Assembly: GCA_041690355.1 (NCBI GenBank)
Contig: JAWLHK010000025.1
Location: 1-64,000 of the forward strand
Direction: 5' to 3'
Length of the DNA stretch: 64,000 bases
Source: JAWLHK01 sp041690355 [NCBI: bacterium]
GTDB taxonomy: Bacteria > J088 > JAWLBW01
Shown here one piece after another: positions 1 through 7,900 of the stretch (its first letter is position 1; every line of letters begins with the position of its first letter). Under the pieces are notes generated by a model that was not told where the DNA came from, searched no databases, and saw only the letters and a list, made by a program, of their open reading frames with translations. Both the position numbers and the translations under genes were made by a program.

Positions 1-54
1 CCCGAAGCGGCCGGAATATCGGTCCTTCTTACACCCCGGCTGCACGGCAGTAAC

Positions 55-80
55 GCCCGCCGCAGGCGCCTGCGGCGGGC
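55..80. other. Perfect inverted repeat upstream of priA
   Basis: A 26-bp perfect palindrome with 13-nt arms (GCCCGCCGCAGGC and its complement) ends 3 bases before the first possible priA start codon. It could be the terminator hairpin of a gene left of the window or a 5' UTR structure for priA. There is no T-tract. Confidence 0.5.
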
Positions 81-104
81 CGCATGGTATCCTGTTGTGT
101 TTTC

Positions 105-2555
105 ATGGGCGCCGAATCTGCATGGGAAGAGCTTGTCCGGTACGTCGAAGTGGCCGTCGCGCTGCCGCTGGCGGAGACGTACACCTATAAGCTCCCCCCG
201 TCGTTCGGCGACCTGGCCCGGGGGCAGCGGCTCCTGGTTCCCTTCGGTCCGCGGCGCGTGACCGCCTTTGTGCTCGCGGTTCACGACACGCTCCCCGAGG
301 GGCTCGAGGACGTGCGCCTCAAGGAGCCCATCGATACCCTCGAGGACGAGACTTTCTTCGACGAAACCCTGCTCGAGCTGCTCGCCTGGGTTTCGCGGTA
401 CTACCGGCATCCGCTCGGCGAGGTGCTGGCGGGCGCCCTCCCCGGCGACACGAACGTCGCCTCGCGCAAGGTGTACATTCTGACCGAAGAGGGGCAGGAG
501 GCCGCCGGGCGAGAACCCGATGCGCTGGCCCGCGAGGTGCTCGGCCACATCGGCTCGAAGAAGGCCGGCGTGACGCCGCGCCAGCTTCTGGCCCGCTATG
601 CCGCCCTGCGCCCGGGAACGCTCGCGGCCTGGGAGCGCCGGGGCTGGATTGAAACGCACCAGGCCGATCGCGGAAAGCGGATGCCGACCGAAAAAGTGTT
701 CCGCTGCGATCCCAAGGGGCTCGACATCGGCATGGATGCGCTCTCGCCCAAGGCCCGGCGCCTTCTCTCCTATGTCATGGCCCAGGGCGAGGCGACGGTG
801 GCCGAACTCCAGTCGAACTACGGCAGCGTCGCCTCGAGCCTGAAGACGCTCGAGAAGCGGGGCCTGCTCGTGCCCGGCGTGCGCGAGAAGGCGCATGCGG
901 GCTATGTGCCCGACATGGACCTGACGGGGACGGCTGCCGACGACCTCGCGCTCAACGTGGACCAGCAGCTCGCATTCGACCGGATTGCGACCGACATCGC
1001 CGACCAGGTATTCGCGCCGGCGCTGCTGCAGGGGGTGACGGGGAGCGGCAAGACCGAGGTCTACATCCGCCTGGCCGAACGCGCGCTGGCCGAGGGGCGC
1101 AGTGTGCTCGTCCTCGTCCCCGAAATCGCGCTCACGCCGCAGCTGATCGCGCGATTCGCCTCACGTCTCCACCAGCCGATCGCAGTGCTCCACTCTGCGC
1201 TCGGGTCCACCGCCCGCTTCGACATGTTCCGCAAGGCCGCGCGGGGCGAGGCGCGGGTGGTCATCGGCGCCCGTTCTGCCGTCTTCGCCCCGCTGAAGAA
1301 CATCGGCCTCATCGTCGTCGATGAGGAACACGAGCATTCCTACAAGCAGGAAGAGGCGCCGCGCTACCATGCGCGGGACACGGCGCTCATGCGCGGCAAG
1401 CTGAGCGGATGTCCTGTGGTGCTCGGCAGCGCCACGCCGAGCCTCGAGAGCCGCTATAACAGCGACCGCGGGCGCTATACGCGCTCCTTTCTTCCGCGCC
1501 GGGCGACGACGCAGACGCTCGCGCGCATCGAGGTGGTCGACCTGCGCGAGTCGCTGTTCGTCGATGAAAGCCAGTTCATCAGCCGCCCGCTGTTCGACGC
1601 CCTGCGCGAAACGCTCGAGGCGAAGGAGCAGGCGATCATCTTTCAGAATCGCCGCGGTTACGCGCCGTACGTCATCTGCAAGGACTGCGGCCAGTTCGTC
1701 TACTGCCCCGAATGCTCGGTATCGCTCGTCTATCACCGGACGCGCGACCGTCTGCACTGCCACTACTGCGCCTTCGACACACCGATGCCGTCAAGTTGTC
1801 CGCAGTGCCAGGGGGTGCACTTCAAGCTGATGGGTAGCGGCACGCAGCGGGTTGAAGAGAGCCTGCTCGCCCTGTTTCCCGATGCGCGTATCGAGCGGAT
1901 GGATCGCGACTCAGTCAGCGGCAAGGATGCGCACCAGGACATCCTCTCGCGCCTGAGCCGCGGCGAGATCGACATCCTCGTGGGGACGCAGATGCTGACC
2001 AAGGGCTTCGACTTTCCCGGGATCACGCTGGTGGGCGTGCTGCTGGCCGACGCGGGGCTGAGCATGCCCGACTTCCGCGCGGCCGAGCGTTCTTTTCAGA
2101 CGCTCGTGCAGGTGGCGGGACGCGCCGGGCGGGGCGACCGGCCGGGGCGCGTCCTCTTCCAGACGATGCAGCCCGAGAATCCGACCTTGCGGGCAGCCGT
2201 CCTGCAGGACTATGAGCGGTTTTACGCGGAAGAGCTGGGGCGCCGGCGCGATCATGGGTTTCCGCCGTTCATGCGCCAGATGCGCCTGCTGGTCAGCGCC
2301 CCTGACGGACGCGAGGCGGCGGCCTTCTGCGTCGCCGTCTTCGCGAAGTTGCAGAAACTGGTCGACGAGGGGCTGCGCATCATGGGGCCCAACCCGGCGC
2401 CGGTGGAACGCATCAAGGGACGCTTTCGGTGGCACCTGCTTCTTCAGGCGACGAAGATTGAGCTGCTCGTTCGCGCTGCCGAAATCATCGAACGCATGGA
2501 GCGCGGCAAGGAGCCGCAGATCGTCCTGGACGTGGATCCCTTGTCGATGCTCTAG
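105..2555 (+). CDS. priA: Primosomal protein N' (replication restart helicase PriA)
   Basis: PriA recognises stalled forks and reloads the replisome after fork collapse; it is an SF2 3'-5' DNA helicase in the cytoplasm. Visible motifs in order: N-terminal 3'-DNA-binding domain (YVEVAVALPLAETYTY), Walker A GVTGSGKTE, DEEH Walker B, the GSATPSLES motif, then a zinc-binding module with four CxxC pairs (CKDC, CPEC, CHYC, CPQC), and helicase motifs V/VI ending QVAGRAGRGDRPG. About 816 residues is slightly longer than E. coli PriA because of a wedge between the DNA-binding domain and helicase core. The start is uncertain: the ATG at 105 is preferred, ATG at 84 is in frame, and neither has a good Shine-Dalgarno. 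The gene is followed at 48 nt by the TM2-protein gene. Confidence 0.95.
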   Translation: MGAESAWEELVRYVEVAVALPLAETYTYKLPPSFGDLARGQRLLVPFGPRRVTAFVLAVHDTLPEGLEDVRLKEPIDTLEDETFFDETLLELLAWVSRYYRHPLGEVLAGALPGDTNVASRKVYILTEEGQEAAGREPDALAREVLGHIGSKKAGVTPRQLLARYAALRPGTLAAWERRGWIETHQADRGKRMPTEKVFRCDPKGLDIGMDALSPKARRLLSYVMAQGEATVAELQSNYGSVASSLKTLEKRGLLVPGVREKAHAGYVPDMDLTGTAADDLALNVDQQLAFDRIATDIADQVFAPALLQGVTGSGKTEVYIRLAERALAEGRSVLVLVPEIALTPQLIARFASRLHQPIAVLHSALGSTARFDMFRKAARGEARVVIGARSAVFAPLKNIGLIVVDEEHEHSYKQEEAPRYHARDTALMRGKLSGCPVVLGSATPSLESRYNSDRGRYTRSFLPRRATTQTLARIEVVDLRESLFVDESQFISRPLFDALRETLEAKEQAIIFQNRRGYAPYVICKDCGQFVYCPECSVSLVYHRTRDRLHCHYCAFDTPMPSSCPQCQGVHFKLMGSGTQRVEESLLALFPDARIERMDRDSVSGKDAHQDILSRLSRGEIDILVGTQMLTKGFDFPGITLVGVLLADAGLSMPDFRAAERSFQTLVQVAGRAGRGDRPGRVLFQTMQPENPTLRAAVLQDYERFYAEELGRRRDHGFPPFMRQMRLLVSAPDGREAAAFCVAVFAKLQKLVDEGLRIMGPNPAPVERIKGRFRWHLLLQATKIELLVRAAEIIERMERGKEPQIVLDVDPLSML

Positions 2556-2602
2556 AAAATGCCCCATGCCCGATGATCGATGGCAGGGCGAAGGAGGATG
2601 TC

Positions 2603-2995
2603 GTGAAAGATACGCACTCGAAGTGGCTTGGATACGCCTTCTGGCTGCTGGGGTTCACCGGCGCGCATCGGTTCTACTACGGCAGGCGCGTGACCGGAAC
2701 CATCTGGTTCTTCACGGCCGGCCTGCTGCTCGTCGGCTGGATTGTGGACCTGTTCCTGATTCCTTCCATGGAACGCGACGCCGAGCGCCGGTTCAGCGAG
2801 GGCGGCATCGATTACGATCTCGCCTGGCTGCTGCTGACGTTTCTCGGGCTCTTCGGCGTGCACCGGATGTATCTGGGCAAGTGGTGGACGGCCGTGCTCT
2901 ACCTGCTCACCGGGGGCCTGTTCGGCATGGGCTGGCTCTACGATCTGTGGACGCTGAATCAGCAGATCGATGAGATCAACGCGCAGCCGGCGTGA
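2603..2995 (+). CDS. TM2 domain-containing membrane protein
   Basis: Small integral membrane protein of about 130 residues made of two TM2-like units, each a pair of hydrophobic helices; the turns carry the family signature (FTGAHRFYYGR near the N terminus and FGVHRMYLGKWW in the second half). TM2 proteins are widespread in bacteria and lack a firmly assigned molecular role. The start is the GTG at 2603 because a perfect AAGGAGG sits 5 bases upstream; an in-frame ATG at 2573 lacks such a site. The gene follows priA at 48 nt and may be cotranscribed, but a functional link is not evident. Confidence 0.85.
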   Translation: MKDTHSKWLGYAFWLLGFTGAHRFYYGRRVTGTIWFFTAGLLLVGWIVDLFLIPSMERDAERRFSEGGIDYDLAWLLLTFLGLFGVHRMYLGKWWTAVLYLLTGGLFGMGWLYDLWTLNQQIDEINAQPA

Positions 2996-3034
2996 GCCTG
3001 AGAAAGCGCCAAGTGCTGAGCGCCGGTTCGGGCG

Positions 3035-3075
3035 CTGGACGCTAGACGCTGGACGCTAGACGCTGGACGCTGGGG
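3035..3075. repeat. Heptad tandem repeat array (CTRGACG)
   Basis: Five 7-bp units alternating CTGGACG and CTAGACG, then a truncated CTGGGG. It lies in the 275-bp gap between the TM2 gene and the aldehyde dehydrogenase gene. One of several 7-bp-period arrays in this window. The rest of the gap (3076-3270) shows no convincing gene. Confidence 0.85.
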
Positions 3076-3270
3076 AAGGCAAGAGCACTGGGAGCTCCTT
3101 CAACACGAGGGACGAGTCACCCGTTCGTCCCGAGCTGACGGGCCCTAGCGGCAGTGAGGCCGACAGCGAGGGAGGCACAGACATGCACGGGCCTGTCTCG
3201 CCGTCGCGGTCCGTTCTACTCCCCGCCGTCGGCTCGACACGAACGGAAGCGCTTTGATGACGACGGCAAT

Positions 3271-4773
3271 TCAGATCCCCACGAGCCGCAGCATGAACCG
3301 CAGGCGCTTGCGCACCGCCGGCGTGTAGGGGAACCACCAGAGGTCGCGCAGCGAGGTGAACCGGTTCGTGTGGATGTGCTGCGGGCGCACGAACTCATGC
3401 ATCCCGAGGCTTCCGTGCGTCCACCCCAGACCGCTGTCCTTGCGGCCGCCCCAGGGGGTCTGCACGAGGCCGAAGGTATAGGTCGTCTCGTTGATCATCA
3501 CCGTGCCGCACTCGATGCGCCGGGCGAGCCGCTGGGCGCGGGCGAAATCGCGCGTCCACACGCTGGCCGTGAGCCCGAGCGTGCTGTCGTTCGCCAAGGC
3601 GACGACCTGCTCATCCGTATCGAAGGGCATGATCGGCAGCAGCGGCCCGAAGGTCTCCTTGCTCATGCAGTCCATGCGGTGGTCGACGTTCACCAGTACC
3701 GTGGGCGGATAGAAGAACCCTTTGCCTTCGGGGAGCGCGCCGCCCGTGAGCGCCTTCGCGCCCATTTCCAGGGCCTGCGCGACCTGCCGGTGTACGCGAT
3801 CGCGCTCGGGGGCGCGGGTCATCGGTCCGATCTCGACGTCGGGTGAAAGCCCCTCGCCCTGACGCAAGGCGCGCGTCTTCGCCACCACGGCCTCGACGAA
3901 CTTTTCATACAGCGGCCGTTCCACGTAGCAACGCTCGACCGCGGCGCACGTCTGCCCGCTGTTCATGAAGGCGCCCCAGACGATGGCGTCGACCGCCGTC
4001 TCGAAGTTGCAGTCCGCGAACACCACGGCGGGCGCCTTGCCGCCGAGCTCGAGCTGGACGGGAATCATGCGTTCGGTGGCGGCCACGCCGATGCGCTTGC
4101 CGGTGGCCACGGCCCCCGTGAAGGCGATTTTGTCGGGTCCGGCTTCGATGAGCGCGGCCCCCACGTCGCCGGCGCCGTGCACGATCTGGAGGATATCCTG
4201 CGGCACGCCGGCTTCGTGCAGAAGCTCGACCATGCGCTGTCCCGTGAGCGGCGTGACTTCGCTGGGCTTGAGGACGACTGCGTTTCCGCACAGGAGCGCC
4301 TGCAGGCACTCGCCCGTGGGGATCGAGAACGGATAGTTCCACGGCGAGATGATGGCGACCACGCCGTACGGGGCGAACTCGAGGCGGCTGCCGCGGCCCA
4401 TGAGGATCGCCTTGCCGAGACCGATGCGGTGGCCGCGCAGCGCCTTGCGCGACATGCCGATGAGCGGCCGGATCCAGTCGACGACCCCCATGACGTCGGC
4501 CACGAGCGCCTCGGTCACCGGCTTGCCGTTTTCCTTGGAAATCAGTTCTGCAAGCGCATCGCTCTCGCGCACAAGGATCTTCTGGAAGCGCTTCATGATG
4601 CGCGCGCGTTCACGGTGGGGCAGGGCGGCCCAGGTGGGCTGCGCGGCGCGGGCGCGGGCCATGCGGTCGGGCATCGAGGCCGGATCGGTGAGGGGCACCT
4701 GGCCCACCGGTTCTTCGGTGGCCGGGTTGGTGCTCACGAGAACATCGAGTGCGGGGGCGAGTGTGGTCGACAT
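3271..4773 (-). CDS. NAD(P)-dependent aldehyde dehydrogenase
   Basis: Oxidises an aldehyde to the carboxylate with NAD(P)+. The ALDH-fold residues are all present: PWN at 144-146, the cofactor-binding KPSE at 169-172, the general-base Glu242 in LELGGK, and the nucleophile Cys276 in GQTC. Length (500 aa) is normal for the superfamily. The start is the ATG at 4773, with AAGGAGAG just upstream; an upstream in-frame ATG would run into the regulator gene. It lies 22 nt downstream of the tetR-type gene on the same strand, so the two form an operon and the regulator probably responds to the aldehyde or its precursor. Closest to broad-specificity or semialdehyde-type ALDHs; the substrate cannot be read from sequence. 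Confidence 0.93.
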   Translation of the reverse strand: MSTTLAPALDVLVSTNPATEEPVGQVPLTDPASMPDRMARARAAQPTWAALPHRERARIMKRFQKILVRESDALAELISKENGKPVTEALVADVMGVVDWIRPLIGMSRKALRGHRIGLGKAILMGRGSRLEFAPYGVVAIISPWNYPFSIPTGECLQALLCGNAVVLKPSEVTPLTGQRMVELLHEAGVPQDILQIVHGAGDVGAALIEAGPDKIAFTGAVATGKRIGVAATERMIPVQLELGGKAPAVVFADCNFETAVDAIVWGAFMNSGQTCAAVERCYVERPLYEKFVEAVVAKTRALRQGEGLSPDVEIGPMTRAPERDRVHRQVAQALEMGAKALTGGALPEGKGFFYPPTVLVNVDHRMDCMSKETFGPLLPIMPFDTDEQVVALANDSTLGLTASVWTRDFARAQRLARRIECGTVMINETTYTFGLVQTPWGGRKDSGLGWTHGSLGMHEFVRPQHIHTNRFTSLRDLWWFPYTPAVRKRLRFMLRLVGI

Positions 4774-4795
4774 GGCTTCTCTCCTTGTGGGCCGC

Positions 4796-5449
4796 TCAGC
4801 CGCGGCTTCGGGTTCGGGGGCCGGCGACGGCGCGCGGCTTCGTGAAGTCGACCACAGTGCCGTTCTGCAGCATCGGTTCGAGCATGCGGCGGATGGTCGA
4901 CAGCGCGCCGGCTTCCGGAAGAAAAACGTGTTGCACGTAGGCACCCTTGATGGCGCCGATGACGAAGGTCCGCACGGCCCGGCGTCGGGCCGGGGGCGTC
5001 TGCCGCCACCAGGGAAATGCGGCGAGCACGCGTTCGAGCGCGTCGTGAAAGCCCTGCAGGTAAACGCGCATGCCGTGGGCGACCTCGGGGTTCGTCAGCG
5101 CCTCGGACTCCATCTGCAGGAAAATGCGGATGCCGCGATCGAGCGTCTCCGATTCGGTCACGAGCACGTCGAACAGGCGCGCGAGCCGCTGCTCGGCCGG
5201 CGCGTCGCCGTGCGTGACCTGCCAGAGCGCGTCGTTGTAATGCTCGAGCATGCGCCACTGCAGCGAGAGGATCATCTCGGTCTTGTCGGCGAAGTAGTAG
5301 TGCAGAAGCCCCTGGCTCAAGCCGGCGCGGAGGGCGAGATCCTTGACGTTGATGCGCGGAAAGCCGAGTTCGAGGATCGCGTCTTCGAGGGCATCGAGGA
5401 TGCGCGCGCGGCGTTCGGCGACCTGAGCGGGGTTGACGGTGCGTGCCAT
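4796..5449 (-). CDS. TetR/AcrR-family transcriptional regulator
   Basis: A 217-residue regulator with an N-terminal TetR helix-turn-helix at about residues 17-60 (VKDLALRAGLSQGLLHYYFADK), the family's best-conserved block, followed by an all-helical ligand-binding and dimerisation domain with no recognisable specificity signature. It is the first gene of an operon with the aldehyde dehydrogenase. A palindromic site overlaps its own promoter (5458-5477), which fits autorepression relieved by a small ligand. An Arg/Pro/Gly-rich tail ends the protein. Confidence 0.93.
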   Translation of the reverse strand: MARTVNPAQVAERRARILDALEDAILELGFPRINVKDLALRAGLSQGLLHYYFADKTEMILSLQWRMLEHYNDALWQVTHGDAPAEQRLARLFDVLVTESETLDRGIRIFLQMESEALTNPEVAHGMRVYLQGFHDALERVLAAFPWWRQTPPARRRAVRTFVIGAIKGAYVQHVFLPEAGALSTIRRMLEPMLQNGTVVDFTKPRAVAGPRTRSRG

Positions 5450-5457
5450 GAATAATT

Positions 5458-5504
5458 AATTGGTCGTTCACTCAATTTATACAGGGCAAGCCCTCTGATG
5501 TCAA
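5458..5504 (-). promoter_or_regulatory. tetR-ALDH promoter with candidate TetR operator
   Basis: On the minus strand a TTGACA (5504-5499) is spaced exactly 17 bp from TATAAA (5481-5476), a near-consensus sigma-70 promoter. Overlapping the -10 and start site is a 20-bp element with inverted arms AATTG and CAATT (5458-5477), as expected for an autorepressing TetR operator. The operator assignment is inference. Confidence 0.7.
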
Positions 5505-5606
5505 GCCGGAGTGTATCCGTGTTCCGGCCAACCGGTTGCATCCCATAGGCCGAACTCGGTCGAACCCGCTTCCGGAGCGGGCTTTCTACCCGTTGCGCGC
5601 ATTCGC

Positions 5607-5635
5607 TTGACAGCCCCGCTCGACTCTGGCATGCT
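5607..5635 (+). promoter_or_regulatory. Candidate promoter of the tandem riboswitch leader
   Basis: TTGACA at 5607-5612 with a 17-bp spacer to CATGCT at 5630-5635. A start site near 5642 would place the first aptamer at the very 5' end of the transcript. The -10 is weak, but the -35 is perfect and the position fits the RNA elements that follow. Confidence 0.55.
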
Positions 5636-5642
5636 TTCTTCA

Positions 5643-5695
5643 AGCGCCGATTTGATCATCAGCTTGCGGGCGCTCAATAAATACGGCTAAAGCGG
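5643..5695 (+). ncRNA. SAM-II-like riboswitch aptamer, copy 1
   Basis: The layout and conserved blocks match the SAM-II (SAM_alpha) pseudoknot class: P1 arms AGCGCC (5643-5648) and GGCGCT (5669-5674), loop block GATTTG, then GCTTGC before the 3' arm of P1, then AATAAAT and the 3' pseudoknot strand GGCTAAAGCGG. It is immediately followed by an intrinsic terminator. Copy 2, 103 bp downstream, keeps the same blocks with a compensatory base-pair change in P1. The assignment rests on recall of the published SAM-II sequences; no covariance search was run. Confidence 0.75.
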
Positions 5696-5703
5696 TTCGA
5701 AGA

Positions 5704-5740
5704 CCCGTTTTCAGCCGATGCTGTGAACGGGAATTTTTTT
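5704..5740 (+). terminator. Intrinsic terminator between the two aptamers
   Basis: Imperfect 12-bp stem with arms CCCGTTTTCAGC (5704-5715) and GCTGTGAACGGG (5720-5731), 4-nt loop, then AA and seven Ts (5734-5740). No protein gene lies upstream on this strand, so it most likely acts as the expression platform of aptamer copy 1 (transcription attenuation). Confidence 0.75.
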
Positions 5741-5745
5741 GTCCC

Positions 5746-5797
5746 ATCGCCGAGTTAATCGACAACTTGCGGGCGATTCATAAATGCAGCTAAAGCG
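5746..5797 (+). ncRNA. SAM-II/SAM-V-like riboswitch aptamer, copy 2
   Basis: Second aptamer with P1 arms ATCGCC (5746-5751) and GGCGAT (5772-5777). Relative to copy 1 the second P1 pair changes from G-C to T-A on both strands, so pairing is conserved. Shared blocks are ACTTGCGGGCG, CATAAAT and GCAGCTAAAGCG. It sits directly before a start-codon-occluding complementarity. SAM-V, which shares the SAM-II binding core, is an alternative class for this copy. Confidence 0.72.
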
Positions 5798-5802
5798 ACG
5801 TC

Positions 5803-5876
5803 AGTGCCGTCACCCCGCGGTCTGGCTGCGCAGCCAAACGTTCGGGGATCTGTACGGAGTCCATCATGACGGCACT
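5803..5876 (+). promoter_or_regulatory. Start-codon sequestering helix of the second riboswitch
   Basis: AGTGCCGTCA at 5803-5812, just after aptamer 2, is a perfect 10-nt complement of TGACGGCACT at 5867-5876, which covers the ATG of the downstream gene (5866). The enclosed sequence also forms a nested hairpin (CCCCG/CGGGG around TGGCTGCGCAGCCA). This is a plausible translational expression platform. Confidence 0.6.
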
Positions 5877-6327
5877 TGCTTCCTTTGCGTCCACCACGGC
5901 CCGCGCGGCCACCCCGCTTTTCAGCGTCCCGAAGGCCAACCTCGGCTTTCTGCACGGCGTCGACATCGACGGTTTCGGCCCGGCCGGCCAGAACCTGCCC
6001 GGTCACCTGCGCGCTTTTCTTGCCCGTGAGCGCACGGCAAACTGGGCGCTGCTGACGGCGGCCGATCCGCATGGCTGGTCGCTCTCCGAGACCGAGAACC
6101 GCCTGCGCTTTCAGGAATTGTGCACGCGCGTGCGCCACGAGGGGCACTCCTTCATTCCCGTGAAGGCGACGCTGAACGGCCGGGCCGTCGACGCCGTCTT
6201 CGTTCCGGGAATTCCCGAAGCGACCGCGAAGCGCCTCGGCGTCTATTTCGCGCAGCGGCAGGTACTGGTGGGGTCCCAGGGAGTAGGGCGCCTCGTTGCC
6301 TGCGAAGCGATTCACTTCGCGATCTGA
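5866..6327 (+). CDS. DUF3293-like small protein under riboswitch control
   Basis: A 153-residue soluble protein without signal peptide or membrane segment. The central part (ALLTAADPHGWSLSETENR, then FIPVKATLNGR, then AVFVPGIPEATAKRLGVYFAQRQVLVG) resembles the small DUF3293 family, whose members share a TA-x-P/N-G-SExxN opening and a LGxxxxQxxVxxG closing block. The family has no established biochemical role. Start ATG at 5866 has GGAG 8 bases upstream and is itself part of the occluding helix. If the upstream elements are SAM riboswitches, this gene is repressed or induced by S-adenosylmethionine, tying it to methionine/SAM metabolism by inference only. The gene stands alone; the next gene is convergent. 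Confidence 0.75.
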   Translation: MTALASFASTTARAATPLFSVPKANLGFLHGVDIDGFGPAGQNLPGHLRAFLARERTANWALLTAADPHGWSLSETENRLRFQELCTRVRHEGHSFIPVKATLNGRAVDAVFVPGIPEATAKRLGVYFAQRQVLVGSQGVGRLVACEAIHFAI

Positions 6328-6330
6328 GTT

Positions 6331-6378
6331 TCCGCACGCGGGATTGAGGGCAATGCGCCCTCAATCCCGGTACGCGGA
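6331..6378. terminator. Bidirectional hairpin between convergent genes
   Basis: A 13-bp perfect stem (6339-6351 with 6357-6369, arms CGGGATTGAGGGC and complement, 5-nt loop) extended by outer TCCGC/GCGGA arms. It lies between the DUF3293-like gene and the convergent oxidoreductase gene and probably terminates both, although the T-tract is missing. Confidence 0.6.
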
Positions 6379-6385
6379 ATGTGGA

Positions 6386-7900
6386 TCAGAGCGTTTCTGC
6401 GACGTAATCGCCGGCCAGGCGCGCGGCGGCCATGATCGTGATCTGCGGATTCACGCCCAGGCAGTCGGGGAAAATGGAGGCGTCGGCCACGAACACGTTG
6501 GGCGCCTTGTGCAGGTTGAACTGCGGGCTCACCGGTCCGCGTTTCGGGTCCTGGTGAATGCGCACGGTCGCCTGCGGGTGGCTCGCATAGGTCTGCAGCT
6601 GCGAGGCGTGCGTGACGTGCTTGAGCGTGCGCTCGAGTTCGGCCATGGAGCGGACGGGCCCCCCACCCTTGATGCCCGGAATGACCGCCGCGGCCCCTTC
6701 GGTGAAGTAGGCTTCGGCCACGGCCATCATCCCGCGCCGCAGACGGCGGATGTCGTTCTCGGCGTAGTGGTACTTGATGGTCGCCTTGCCGAAGGGTCCG
6801 TTCTTGACCGTGCCTTCGCCCTCGTCGTGAATCATGCACCCGCTGAGCGCGAGGTGGGGCATCATGCGCATCCACTCAAAGGTGTCGACGTCGAGGCCGG
6901 TGGCCGCGCCGAACCAGATGGCCGGCCCGATGGAGGCGGCCGATTCCAGCAGAATCCCCTCGTCCATGAACTGGTCGCTGTAGATCCCCTGCGTGACCCC
7001 GTTCCACATCTCGATACGACGGTCGGGGAAGTACCCGAAGACGCCGACGGGGGGATGGATCTTGAGGCCGCGCCCGATGCCTTCGTCGGGCCCGCCGAGC
7101 CCGCTGCGCTGCAGCAGCAGCGGCGTATCGATGGCGCCGGCGCAGACGACGACGGCCCTGGCGGCGATCGAGAAGGAACCGCGCTCGGTGTGGCTGTCCT
7201 CTTCGATCAGGGTCCCCTCGACGCCGGTGGCGACCCCTTTCTTCATGCGGATGCGATCGACGCGGGCCCGCGTGAGCACGCGCATGCCCCGCTCCATCCC
7301 CTCGACGATCTGTGCCTTGTCGACGCTGTACTTGCCGCCTGACGGGCAGCCCCAGTTACAGACGCCGCAGCCGACGCAGGTGGGCGCATTGCGGGGAATG
7401 GTGGCCACGTGCCAGCCCATCTTCTGATAGGCCGAGCGGGTCGTCAGGTTATGGGTATTGAGGACGTGATCGGGGTTCGGAGCGACCTTCATGTACGACT
7501 CGACCCAGCCGAAGAGCGGATCGATGACGTCGGGTTCGGCCCAGTGAATGCCCTGGTCGCGCACGAAACCGTCGAGGATGTGACGCGGCGAGCGGAAGCA
7601 GATGCCGCTGTTCACGACGGTCGAGCCGCCGAGCGTCTTGGCTGCGAGCAGGGGAAAATTGGCGTCGCCGCTCACGAGCCGCATGCCGCTCTCATGGTAG
7701 AGCATCGGCAGGGCGACCGCGTCTTCCTGCGAAAAATCCTGCGGCTTCTTGTCACCGCCGTATTCCAGCACGAGCACCTTGAGCCCTTTTTCGGCGAGGC
7801 GCAGCGCGGTGTTCGCGCCGCCGGCCCCCGAGCCCACGACCACGACGTCGACGGTGTCGCGGAAGGGTCCCTCAATCTTGCTGCCGACGAGCAGGTTCAC
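6386..7900 (-). CDS. GMC-family FAD-dependent oxidoreductase
   Basis: FAD-dependent glucose-methanol-choline oxidoreductase that probably oxidises an alcohol or sugar. The FAD dinucleotide-binding motif GSGAGGANTALRLAEKG is near the N terminus; the GMC signature GGSTVVNSG follows; the C-terminal NVFVADASIFP and GVNPQITIMAAA blocks carry the usual active-site region. A cysteine-rich TCVGCGVCNWGCP segment in the middle looks like the iron-sulfur-like insert of the long-chain-alcohol and gluconate-type dehydrogenase branch. The start is taken as GTG at 7900, whose GTGA overlaps the stop of the upstream subunit gene; an in-frame ATG lies at 7945. Paired with the gluconate-dehydrogenase subunit-3-like gene, it should form a two-subunit dehydrogenase. 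Confidence 0.9.
   Translation of the reverse strand: MNLLVGSKIEGPFRDTVDVVVVGSGAGGANTALRLAEKGLKVLVLEYGGDKKPQDFSQEDAVALPMLYHESGMRLVSGDANFPLLAAKTLGGSTVVNSGICFRSPRHILDGFVRDQGIHWAEPDVIDPLFGWVESYMKVAPNPDHVLNTHNLTTRSAYQKMGWHVATIPRNAPTCVGCGVCNWGCPSGGKYSVDKAQIVEGMERGMRVLTRARVDRIRMKKGVATGVEGTLIEEDSHTERGSFSIAARAVVVCAGAIDTPLLLQRSGLGGPDEGIGRGLKIHPPVGVFGYFPDRRIEMWNGVTQGIYSDQFMDEGILLESAASIGPAIWFGAATGLDVDTFEWMRMMPHLALSGCMIHDEGEGTVKNGPFGKATIKYHYAENDIRRLRRGMMAVAEAYFTEGAAAVIPGIKGGGPVRSMAELERTLKHVTHASQLQTYASHPQATVRIHQDPKRGPVSPQFNLHKAPNVFVADASIFPDCLGVNPQITIMAAARLAGDYVAETL

Noticed and set aside
5686-5721. Sigma-28-like flagellar promoter (CTAAAG and GCCGAT)
   Set aside because: The spacing between the boxes (21 nt) is too long for a sigma-28 promoter, and both boxes are explained by the aptamer 3' strand and the terminator stem.
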